The notes below the pieces were generated by a model that made no database searches, was not told where the DNA came from, and saw only the letters and a program-made list of their open reading frames with translations. Shown one piece after another: positions 32,785 through 42,612 of a stretch of 64,000 nucleotides of DNA. Source of the stretch: Piezodorus guildinii (lineage: Eukaryota; Arthropoda; Insecta; Hemiptera; Pentatomidae); assembly GCA_023052935.1 (NCBI GenBank), contig CM041294.1, forward strand, positions 87,280,616 to 87,344,615, in the 5' to 3' direction. The position numbers and the translations under genes were made by a program. Each line of letters starts with the position of its first letter. Position 1 is the stretch's first letter.

Positions 32785-34545
32785 AGCTTCCTTCTTCTTC
32801 TTTTTAGGTGTAACAACTTGAAAGGTGAGTCAAGGCCTCTCGCAACATGGGCCGCCAGTCTTCTCGGTTTGCTGCCACTACCTTCCAGTTCTTCACTCCC
32901 AGAATGGATTGTGCATCATCCGTTATCCATCGGCCCACCGCAGTCTTGGGATCTCATTCGAGCAACATGAACTGCCAATGAAGCCTTGCTATCTTTATAA
33001 ATCTGTCGATATTTATATTAATAATAGGCTCACCAAACCCGAAGTTCGATGCCGATATCACCAAATACCGTCTACACAGGTTCGTACAATGATCACCGTT
33101 CAAGCCCAAGCCCCCGAGATAAGCCTTAACACAATCCTCCCATCGACGCTCGGCGCCTACCATCGGTTCAGCGAATACAAACTTTCTCAGAATCCGTTTC
33201 TCACTGAGGAACTTTGCACGCCCATTAGAGTCTCCGCGATGCTATCAACTCAATTTTATTCACAGGGTACAAGCTCCGCAATTTTGCGTTGAGCAACCTT
33301 CTAAACTCCCCGGAGTCCTCATCTCTCTTTGGACCAAATATACTACGCAGTACCTTATTTTCGAAAACTTGTTAATTAACGTTAAGTACGTTTTATCCTT
33401 CAAAGTTGTTCGCATCCGTATAGAACCGTTGAAAGAATAATAGTTTTATAAATTCCAGCCTTTAAGTTTTTAGACAGAAGCCGCGAAATATGTAATTTCG
33501 CACCTGAAACACACATTTAACGCATTTAGCAAAGACTTTATTTCCTCTTGGATTTAATTTTTCTTGTTATCATTGAACCTAAATACTTAAATTTCTCTCA
33601 TTACTCAAACTTATGCCCTGATATATCTATATCACCAAGATCGTCGCCGTTTCTGCTACGAATCATATATTCCGTCTTATCGGTATTTATTTCGAGCCCT
33701 ATTTCCTACCGACTTTTATTAACGCACTTGTATTTAGTTGTACAGTTTCTGTCTCTTCGCCTAGCAGTACCATTAACAGTATGTTTCCCAGAACCGGAAT
33801 TTTATCACGCAGTATAAGACCTTCCTCAGTACACATCAACTTTTCTATGACATTTTTAGGACGACATTTATACTATTATATAATTCTTCTGTTTCACATT
33901 GTTCTTTGACGCCAAACATTATCACTGAGCACTCCGCCTTTCGAATCTTAGAAGCAAATAATTCTTGAGCTCGGGAGACTGTCCAAGATTCTGATGCATG
34001 GGTCAGAACAGGCCTTACGGGGGTCTTTTAAAGCTTTACTGTGGTGTACCAAATGAGGCATCTATTTCTAAAATGATGTAACAGCCAAAATAACATTTGC
34101 TTGCGGCCAATAATCTTCTATTGATTTCCTGTTTCATATCATTATCGGAGTTCACCTAAGATCCCAAATAGATAAATTCGCTTACACACTCAAGCGTGAA
34201 GTCACCGATGCTTGTGACGCTTGCTGCTCTAATACTTGATGACCTGCTCTTATATATTTAGTTTTTGCCTCGCATATTATCAAACCTACTCTTTGTGCAG
34301 CTTTCTGTAGAGCGATAAATGCCCCCTTCTAGAGGGCCAAGCTTCTTCCCATTATGTCCAGGTCATCCTCAAATCCAAGGATCTGGGCTGATCTGTTAAA
34401 TAAGGTGCCCCCAATCTGTACACCAGATCTTCTGACAGCACATAAGCATGCAATGCTGTCACCTTGCCTAAAGCCTTTGTATTTTCAAAATCCTCAGAGA
34501 GACCCCACCAACCTAAACTACACACTCCACTTTTGGCTTCCTCCT
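32785..34545 (-). mobile_element. RTE-2 LINE, 5'-truncated, split by an RTE-1 copy
   Basis: Minus strand. The 5' part (34545-33873) encodes GFRQGDSIA, an altered Y/FxDD site (QILGFEDDLDIMGRS, Ala to Glu) and a KTKYI block, with several stops. The 3' part (33006-32800) encodes FIKIARLHWQF, KNWKVVAANRED and a REALTH-like end, then (AAG)n at about 32805-32789. This ORF end and tail differ from RTE-1. The element is inactive: truncated, with stops and an RTE-1 insertion. Confidence 0.8.
33018..33861 (-). mobile_element. RTE-1 copy, 5'-truncated, inserted in RTE-2
   Basis: Minus strand; matches full-length RTE-1 from about 14670 to its (ATT)n end. It includes the C-terminal FGPKRDE, RRLLNA and LYPV blocks and the terminal hairpin region, though with frameshifts and a damaged catalytic site (the YADD codons are lost). 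Flanking repeats CGATATTTATA (33007-33017) and CGACATTTATA (33862-33872) are an 11-bp target duplication with one mismatch. Confidence 0.88.
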
Positions 34546-35094
34546 GACCATAATCCTTCCATAATAACCATGTATTTTAGAATAGCATTTCATTCGTCAA
34601 CATTTAAATTCATAAAACATCTTTTTAAAAAAAGATTGCAAACATTGAGCCAATTCTTTTTTACTTCTCTTCTGAAAGGCTTTTTCCTGAATTGTTTCAC
34701 CATGTGTTTCTTTTGATTATATTTTCTTAGATCTTTTGATTATATCAATCGTGGAGAATATGATGAGCATTCAGAAGTTTTTAACAATTCAGAACTAACC
34801 TAGAGGTTGCTTATTAAGGAATTTTAGTCTATTATATTCAATAATGAACCTTTGTAATCAACCAAAAAAAAATTACCTCCCTGGTTATTACCCATTGAGT
34901 TCACTCTACATCAATATGTTAATTTCACTGAACATAGAGACTACATCATTAATATACGATATACAATTAATTGTAAGGACCAAGGTGTGAACCTTGGGTT
35001 GCACCAGGAGATGGAATTAAATATAAAAAAGTTTCAGAGCTAATTTTAACTAATTTATTCTAATAGAATAAAGCATTTGTTTTAATATTAGGTT
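34546..35094. other. No gene; short Rep-2 piece
   Basis: Mostly unclassified. 34820-34885 matches the 5' part of Rep-2 (TTCAATAATGAACCTTTGTA, then ACCAAAAAAAAATTACC) and stops before the palindrome. Confidence 0.45.
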
Positions 35095-35429
35095 CAAGTT
35101 CTGCGCATGTGCATGAGTATTGGCACTCATCTTTCAAATTGGCTCTTGGATTTATTGCTTTTTCAGTTGGAATCCACTTCAGAACAATCTTGAAAACATC
35201 ACCAGACTTCAGGATAACAGCAGCAGTAAATATTGGAGCAAACAACAGTTAGTTTTGTTACAATTTACAGTGTAAAGTGAATGCTGGGTAACCTCTTCAC
35301 TTCAGCTGATTGCCAATAGCTCGGCAAGGCCGGGATTGCTTTTCTTTTCTTTAGTTATTGTTTTATTTCCCACATCTAGTTATTATCTCATTATCTTCTT
35401 CACATGAAATGCGATATTTTCACCAAGTG
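35095..35429 (+). promoter_or_regulatory. 5' UTR / presumed internal promoter of the Jockey-type element
   Basis: Collinear with 552-223 on the minus strand. Begins with GTTCTGCGCATGTGCATGAG (NRF1-like palindrome with one mismatch) and includes the conserved CAGCTGATTGCCAATAGC and CGGCAAGGCCGGGATT blocks just before the gag start. Confidence 0.6.
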
Positions 35430-36689
35430 ATGTCCTCCAAAGCATCAACTAAAAGATCTAGATCTAGTGGTTCAATCACGTCTCCCATAAAACAAAGACC
35501 CCGCCGTGATACTAATAAAAGATTTAATCAACAAGCAGCCCCTTCAGGTACTGATACAGAATCTGAACCACTGCCTAGCACATTATCACAGGGGATGACA
35601 GACGAATATCCGTTTTTACCCTACATCCTTTTCAAATCCTACATAATGAAAAAGAAAACATGGGATACCCAGTGAACCACGGCCTTCACCGATATTTGTC
35701 AAAAATATTAAAAATATCCAGTTGTTGTGTGCGCAAATGAACAAGATTACTGACTCCACCAGCTACTATTGTATGAGTAGAATTAATGACACCAAAATAT
35801 CACCGACCACCGCCGAGACATATAGAAAAACAGTGAAATACCTAACTGATACTAAAGCGGATTTCCATACTTACCAGCTACACCAAGAGAGAGCTCTCAG
35901 AGTTGTGATCAGAAATCTACACCCTTCAACACCAGTTGACGCTATCAAAGAAGAACTCATGGAGATGGGTTACAAAGTGCGACAAGTAACTAATGTCATA
36001 AAAGATAGAGTTAAACTTCCTCTACTCTTTGTTGACTTGGAACCATTGGCAGGGATAGAAAAGTGTATGATCTAAAACGACTGTACTACACAAGTGTAAA
36101 AGTCGAAAAACCTTACTACACATAGAGAGAGATTGTTAAGTGTTGCAAATGTCAGGCGTATGGTCATACCAAAACTTACTGTCATCACATACCACGCTGC
36201 GTGAAATGCGGTGAACAGCACAAGTCTGTGGAATGTACAAAACCGAAGTCAACACCCGCTGTATGTGCTCATTCCCTCAAGGACCACCCACCCAACTACA
36301 AAGGATGCCAAATCTATAAGGAACTAAGGACCAGGTATCAAAAACCCCAAGTACTGGATGAAACAGCAAGACAGGCAAGAACTAGAAGAGAACCCTCCAA
36401 ATTAATCGATGCCAATGTATCATTTGCCCACTTACTTGGAGGTGGGAACCAATGTAGTGAGGCCGAGGCCCTGCTTGAACTACAAAATGTATCTCAATAT
36501 CCTCAATCCATTCCACAAATACCTCTTTCTCAAAACGTAATCAGTCCTAACAATCCTCATCCACATCAAATGCCACAGACCTTACCAGTTTGATGACATC
36601 CTTCATTTCCGAAATCAAATCCCTTGTTATGCCCCAAATAACAATCCTTACGAACCTTGTATCAAATCTCATTCCTACCTTAAAAAATC
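35430..36689 (+). pseudogene. Jockey-type ORF1 (gag) pseudogene with zinc knuckles
   Basis: ATG at 35430. The N-terminal part (MSSKASTKRSRSS...) runs in frame to about 35640 and a frameshift leads to a second open part (35662-36075) holding the VVIRNLHPSTPVDAIKEEL block (PRE_C2HC-type region). A second frameshift near 36050 and an in-frame TAG at 36123 precede the zinc knuckles: CCKCQAYGHTKTYC, CVKCGEQHKSVEC and a third with one Cys changed to Ser (CAHSLKDHPPNYKGC). The C-terminal region ends near 36689. The order is normal for Jockey gag (RNA-binding, particle-forming); the copy is inactive. Confidence 0.85.
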
Positions 36690-37200
36690 TGGTGCGCGCA
36701 ACACACAACTTTCACTTACCTCTGATATTTATATCAATTTAAGAATTTTTAAACAAATTTAGAAACGAAAATAAGTTGTTAAAGAATGATATACATCGGA
36801 TTTTAATAGAAACATGAGTAATCAAACATATCAAATATTCTATTATATTATTATCTACGGCAATCAGTTTGTTTTATCGGCTGTTCATCACTCTCCGTTA
36901 GTTTTTACAATGGTATGTATAAGATATTATTATTTTTTAAATCTTTAGCATTCCAACGGTATATTATACATGTAGAACAGTAATTCTTAAGTTTAAAAAA
37001 AAAAAAAATGCATTAAAAAAATATGTTTGCATTTTTCTCTTTTATTTGTTTATCAAATTCGCTCAAATTGCATATTTAGCCGTTATTTATCAATGCTAAT
37101 AAGATGATGTTACAGTTTGTTTTAAATCTAAAAAATAAAAGGTACTTTAAAATAAGAAAATAAAAAATGTCATACTATTTCAATCAGAATGTAACTTACA
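36690..37200 (+). mobile_element. Rep-1 copy D, 5' part
   Basis: Begins TGGTGCGCGCAACACACAAC then TTTCACTTACC and follows the Rep-1 order (TATCAAATTCGC-like block, GTACTTTAAAAT) to about 37200. It lacks the 3' third. The sequence is closer to copy C (61.8 kb) than to A and B. It begins precisely where the Jockey gag is interrupted. Confidence 0.75.
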
Positions 37201-37329
37201 TTACATATTAAATTATTCATATTGAAAGTAAATTGATTATGTTTTAAAAAATAGTCATTAAGATATTTAACATTCATTTATGAAATATAAAAAATTATGT
37301 TGAAGGAAATACCTTAAAAAATATAAAAA

Positions 37330-38350
37330 CAATTATCATGCATAATTTTTAATTCTTAACTTTATGTCGAATGATCTTAATATGGCCTCCTATTTTCAAG
37401 TTTAAGTCTGCCTGTCTTTTTCTTTAAAACATAGTTCGAAATTTTTCACTAAACGTCGCCCACAAGTCAATCACCAAATCAAGATAAATTCAGCTCTCAT
37501 CCCTAGGTCAAAATCCGTACAGTACCTAGGCATAACATTAGACAAATCTCTTACATTCACAGACCATATCAATAGAAAAATCGATAAATCCAAAAAATTA
37601 ATATTTAAAATGTTCCCATACTTCAACAAAAAATCCCATTTGAGCTCTCATAACAAATTAATAATATACAAATCAGTTATTCGCCCGTTAATTACATACG
37701 CCTCGCCAGTCTGGAGCTCAACCTGCTTGACTAACTACCAAAACCTTGAAAGAATTCAAAATCTATCAATGCGGATAATTAACAATTACCCCCGCTACAC
37801 TAAAATATCATCTATGCTCCAGGACTTACAGCTTCCAACAATTAAACATTTTGTCCATACTCAAACAGCTTCTTACTTCAGTAAAACACCAGTCTCCAAA
37901 AATCCTTTAATAAAGGAAATCGGTAACTATAATAAAGCATCTCTAAAACGCTACACTCATAAAAGAACTAAACATGTGTTGCTAACTTAAGCTAGTTTAT
38001 TTTAATTTCTAATTTTATATTATCAATTGTGTTATCTGTTTTTGTTTTTTGTTTTTTGTTTTTTTTATATGTAGGTTTTTTATTTAGTTTTTCCTACTAC
38101 CATAGTTAATATCAATTTAATTTTACCACTAATTATAGATTAGATAATTAGATTATAACTACCGAATGAGCCAAACATTTGATGATTGTAAGGATGTCTC
38201 ATCCGAAATCATTTATAAATTGTTTGTCAACATGTAAAAATGTAAATAAAGTTTATTTTCTATTTCTAGTTCGAAACGAAAATAAATAATAAAATGACAG
38301 AGCCATTAAGAAACTTAAATAAATCACTGTTTTCACATTTATGGCACATT
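37330..38350 (+). repeat. Left copy of a local direct duplication, carrying the LINE insertion
   Basis: 37330-37441 plus 38267-38350 align with 39755-39930: both contain ATCATGCATAATTTTTAATT-like sequence, TATGTCGAA, CTGCCTGTCTTTTTCTTTAA and AACGAAAATAA then TAATAAAATGACA. The two copies are 2.4 kb apart in the same orientation. Confidence 0.75.
37442..38266 (+). mobile_element. Jockey-clade LINE, 5'-truncated, with 10-bp target duplication
   Basis: The coding part reads YLGITLDKSLTF, RPLITYASPVWSS, LERIQNLSMRIINNYPRYTK and FVHTQTASYFSKTP, ending at TAA 37988-37990 (the open part from 37610 has 126 codons). This is the canonical Jockey ORF2 C-terminus. The 3' UTR ends with an AATAAAGTTTATTTTC block. 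TAGTTCGAAA is repeated at 37432-37441 and 38267-38276. The unoccupied paralogous site is near 39850. Confidence 0.85.
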
Positions 38351-38639
38351 TTGCACGCGTTCTAAATAGATTTGGTTACCTTTAAAACATATATAAAATA
38401 AATTAAAATCAAGTAAATTACGGAATGGTTATGGATTCCGAATACTTTTAACACTCACTGTATATTTTGTAAAGAGAAATAATGAAAAATATTTATACCT
38501 GAACAGAATTCAACATAGCCTTTATCACCCTAATTTATTAACTAAGTAAAAAAGATAACTTTATAACTAAAATATTTAAATCAAGCGAAAATTATTAACA
38601 TGATAAAATAATTATTTAAAATCAACATATTAAAATAAA

Positions 38640-39340
38640 TACATAGTAGGCTTTAAGATGCTAGTTAAAAAGTTTTGACGGATTCCTAATTTCGCTAGTT
38701 TTGAAATATTTAAAATTATCTGGTACTGAATTTTAAATGTTTTATAGTACGATTTTATATACCTTAATCAATGAAACATTCAGATCGAACACTTTTATTA
38801 ATAAAATGCTAGAAAGCTATTTAAAATAAATATATAATAAGGTTGGAGATGAATGTAATAAGTTAAATGTGCTAGCTTTGGTGGCTTTTAATTTAGCTAT
38901 TAGCAATGTTGCCAGTTCCACCATTTATATTGAGACAGTAAGTTAAACTAAGTTTTAAATTAATATATTTTCTCCTAAATACGTTAATATTTTATATAAA
39001 TTGTATAATTTTTATATTTATATTTATTAACTTATATAGGTTTTAAGATTCTAGTACAGTATTTAGTTCTGGCTTTGTTGGTTCTTAATTTCGCTATTAG
39101 CAATGTTGCAAGATCTGCAAAGTACCGAGACTATTGGCGGAAGCTGATAGAGGAGGCCAAGATTCAACACCACTTTTATTAAAAAAATATGATAAAATTA
39201 TTTTGAAATCTATATATTGAAACCATAATGTATATATTTTTAAATATATAAAATAATATACAGTTATAACAGGGTTTGAGATGAGAATTAATATATACAG
39301 GGCACAGCTCTGGCTAAGGTTTTTTTTTGTTAATTTTCCT
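38640..39340 (+). repeat. Decayed direct repeats of ~190-200 bp
   Basis: A block like GGCTTTTAATTTAGCTATTA then GCAATGTTGCCAG (38880-38920) recurs at about 39070-39112 (TTCTTAATTTCGCTATTAGC then AATGTTGCAAG). A weaker version occurs near 38676-38700. Neighbouring AT-rich segments are also shared. The array is imperfect and may be old. Confidence 0.55.
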
Positions 39341-39744
39341 ATAATCAAAAATATTCTCTTACTTGGAACTATTCAAATATTTCACTTTCAAATGTAAATC
39401 TTTTAATACATAACCGAATATTTATATAACCAAATTTCCAAATGTATCATCTATCTAATATTCAATAAATCTAATGAATATGATAAAGAAAAATATAATG
39501 ATAATGATACTGTTAAAATTTCATGGTCTATAAATTATATTAATATACATTATTATGTTTTTAGTTGGCTTTTTCCTAGTAATAACTAAAAGGAAATTAA
39601 TAATGCAGATTAGACACAAAAGAACAGTGGTATATAATTCATAATTTAAATATAATTGATTTTATTTCAAATAAGTCATTAACATTGTCAACAGTCATTT
39701 AGGGAATAATATAATAAATTATGTTTAAGAGCTTTCCTAAAAAA

Positions 39745-39930
39745 ACAAAATTATTATCATGCATAATTTTAAATTCTTACCTTTATGTCGAAAGACCTCA
39801 ATATGGACTTCTATCTTCAACTTTACCACTGCCTGTCTTTTTCTTTAAAACATATTTCGAAACGAAAATAACTAATAAAATGACACGGAATTAAGAAGCT
39901 TAAATAAATCATTATTTTCATATTTTTCAC
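39745..39930 (+). repeat. Right copy of the local duplication (unoccupied LINE target)
   Basis: Contains the same blocks without interruption; the equivalent insertion site reads ACATATTTCGAAACGAAAAT near 39848-39866. Confidence 0.75.
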
Positions 39931-40317
39931 ATAATCTAAATAAAGTTAAACACTCGACACGGACCCGAACCGAACAAGATTGAATCTAAAAGAAGATAAA
40001 GATGCAGTTGAGAGAACGGTGGCCTCCGATTGGCTGAGCTACCGCCGAGCCCAAAACAGTGATTGAAATAATATTCAGCCTAATTTATCTCAACTACAGT
40101 GATATCTATTTTCGTTTCTCCGGTATTTATAAAACATATTATTAATTAATCCAATTTATGTCTATACGGTTGAAAGAGTATTTTTAATTTATTATTCTTA
40201 GGGGAAATGCATATTCATACCTTATTAATAGATTAAAATTTATAATAGTTTTCAATTAATATTTCCTTTTTCATATAATTTATATTTTGACACATAAATA
40301 TATGTATATTTTTAGTT

Positions 40318-40318
<1 letters not shown>
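39931..40318. other. No gene; GC-richer islet
   Basis: 39950-40065 is GC-richer and contains CCGATTGGCTGAGC (inverted CCAAT box). Otherwise AT-rich. Confidence 0.35.

Positions 40319-40377
<59 letters not shown>
40319..40377. repeat. (CA)n(TA)n compound microsatellite
   Basis: About 15 CA units directly followed by about 13 TA units. Confidence 0.92.
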
Positions 40378-40380
<3 letters not shown>

Positions 40381-41356
40381 GAAAGGTAATATATACGTAC
40401 ATAAGTTTGATTAATAAAAAAAAAATTAAATAATTTAATATGGAGGTGATACCAGAATAGTTTCATATAGCAACTGAATCATAAACTCAGCACTATAAGA
40501 TTACTTTTTTTATAAAATATTATTTTAAAATAAAAGTAAACTGAATAATGTAAAATTAATTAGCAATAATTACCACTGTAACAATTTATTTATAAAATAA
40601 CGGACAGAGAGTAGACCTAACCGCACAGAGACCAGTTCTTAACTAAATGATGTTAAGGTAAAAAGAAGGGAGACAGACATGCAAAATGTAAACATTCTAT
40701 AATTTGATTAGGAAGTTATTGGCTACGAGGATATTAAGTGAGCAGGTGTGGACATCCTTATTAGGTCTATCTTCACTTTAAGAATATTGGTTTCAACAGT
40801 TTGAATTCTTATTACATAACCCAGCATCTTTTTTTTTTTCCAATTACTGCAAACTTGGGACCACACTACTACTGATTTCTTTTGACCCAGTATTGTCTCA
40901 TCTTATCTATTATAAGTAATAATTAAATTTTTAAAAATCCCAGTACGTATAAGCGATTGTCCCTTTCTCTTCCTCGCTTAAATAAATAAATGCCTTGTCT
41001 ATAATATGATAATATTTATATAACTAAATAAATGACTCTATATATGACTAAATAGATGACTCCAGCACCGGCTCCAGTACGATGGCAAAACACCACATAA
41101 ATAAATGTTAGATTTGATTAGGACTTTAGTTAGAAATAAGTTAGTTAAGTTAGTAATAAGTTAGTCATAAGTCTTTCATAACCACAAAAAATGGATGAGC
41201 CCCATCAGCTCTAATCTAATTTCAATTGAACTATTATTGTAAAGAACACAGTAACATAACACCCTTACACAATCTTAAAATGTAACATAGTTACAGCACA
41301 AGATGTTAACTACATAAAGTATTAATTAAATTTCATATTGTTAATTGGGGATATGG
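40378..41356. other. No gene recognised
   Basis: AT-rich sequence with short local duplications such as AGTTAGAAATAAGTTAGTTA (41130-41165). Confidence 0.4.

Positions 41357-41388
<32 letters not shown>
41357..41388. repeat. Poly(A) run
   Basis: About 31 consecutive A. It is part of a cluster of homopolymers that also includes T-runs at 41500-41524 and 41631-41664. Confidence 0.9.
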
Positions 41389-41390
<2 letters not shown>

Positions 41391-41450
41391 AAATAAATAC
41401 CAATGGCTTAATCTATACTACCGTCTAAAATCTGTGAGAATTTAATCCTC

Positions 41451-41502
41451 AAATCGGGAGCCGAACTTCTAGATCGATATCTAGAAGTTCGGCTCCCGAT
41501 TT
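41451..41502. repeat. Perfect 24-bp inverted repeat with 4-base loop
   Basis: The left arm (41451-41474) starts AAATCGGGAGCCGAAC and ends TCTAGAT; CGAT forms the loop; the right arm (41479-41502) is the exact reverse complement. A T-run follows immediately. The arm is far more GC-rich than the surroundings. It could be a foldback generated by template switching, a small-RNA hairpin, or an assembly artefact. Confidence 0.9.
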
Positions 41503-41527
41503 TTTTTTTTTTTTTTTTTTTTTTAAG

Positions 41528-41614
41528 GCTACACAGTTGAAGAAGAGATAGGTGAAAATTTGTGAGAGCGAGTTATTGTGAGAGTTCACGAAAGGAACGG
41601 GAGAGGAGGAATGC

Positions 41615-41615
<1 letters not shown>
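41528..41615 (+). repeat. Rep-3 copy
   Basis: Contains CAGTTGAAGAAGAGATAGG, TGAAAATTTGTGAGAG and GAGAGTTCACGAAAGG, GGGAGAGGAGGAA. Similar sequence is at 57470-57590 (same strand) and 63060-63150 (opposite strand). The block GGTAAGTGAAAATTCGTGAG is reminiscent of the Rep-1 terminal motif. Function and class unknown. Confidence 0.6.
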
Positions 41616-41672
<57 letters not shown>

Positions 41673-41728
41673 TTATAACATCAATTTTTTTTTTAAATCC
41701 TATAATATCATGAAATATTATTTTTTTT

Positions 41729-42600
41729 AAATCTAGTGTCGGCAACACACGACTTTCACTAACCTCTATTTTTAAAATGAATGAAAGAATTCTCAAAAAC
41801 AGTTAGAAATAAAAAAAAATACGTGAAACTATTAAGGATTTAATTACATTGAATTTATATAGAAACATGTGTTTTGTTAAAAAATCTATTATATTATTAT
41901 CTAAAATAATCAGTTAGTTTTATGTTCATTTCATCACTCTCTATTCACTTTTAAAAGCTTGTGTATGATATATTTTTTCTAAAATCTTTAGCTTTCCAAC
42001 GGTATATCATACATGTATATTACTGCTCTTATGTTCAAAAACGAAAAATTGCATTAAAAAAATATGTTTTCTGTTTTCTCCTTTAGTTAGGTATCGAATT
42101 AATTCAATTTATATATTTACCTGTTTTTCATCAGCGTTAGCAAGATAATATAGTTATTTTTATTGAATCTACAAAATTAAAGGTACTTTAGGGGAAGAAA
42201 ATTTAAAATATCGGCATTTAAGCCCTGTCAGACCATTTTGATCAGAATAAAACCTACATGATATTAAAGCCCATTAAATTTTACATCCATATAGCGAGTT
42301 TAATCAAAATCATCAGAACTGTTTTCGAGAAAATCGAAAAAAGGTGCAAAATGAAGTGCCTCTTCTGGTAAGCTCATTGATGAAAAAAGTTTTGTCACGT
42401 CTCAGGCGTATAGTTGTCTTAAATATGAAATTTCAGTTTCATAGGACTTACCGTTTCTGCCCGGGAGTTGTCACACACACACACAGACCTTGGTTATTAG
42501 GACTCAGGGGATCCTAAAACGTGTATTTCCGTTGAAAACTGGAATCCGAAAATTTTCACGATCGCAATACTTCCCCTTACTGTATATAGTAAGTGAAAGT
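41729..42600 (+). mobile_element. Rep-1 copy B, full length
   Basis: 5' border AAATCTAGTGTCGGCAACAC with subterminal ACTTTCACTAACC; (CA)n at about 42472-42484; 3' border with ACTTCCCCTTACT, GTATAT, AGTAAGTGAAAGT ending at 42600. The final 12 bases GTAAGTGAAAGT are the reverse complement of the 5' subterminal ACTTTCACTTAC. No ORF of transposase type is visible. It abuts the start of a Jockey ORF2. Confidence 0.8.
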
Positions 42601-42612
42601 AAAAATCCATAA

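Noticed and set aside
32749..33292. Plus-strand frames over 32.7-33.3 kb, up to 155 codons
   Set aside because: They are antisense to RTE-2 and RTE-1 coding sequence, which explains their length.
36690..42600. Rep-1 copies D and B as long terminal repeats of an LTR retrotransposon
   Set aside because: The two copies belong to different subfamilies and differ in length, Rep-1 occurs alone elsewhere, termini lack TG...CA, and no gag-pol of LTR type lies between.
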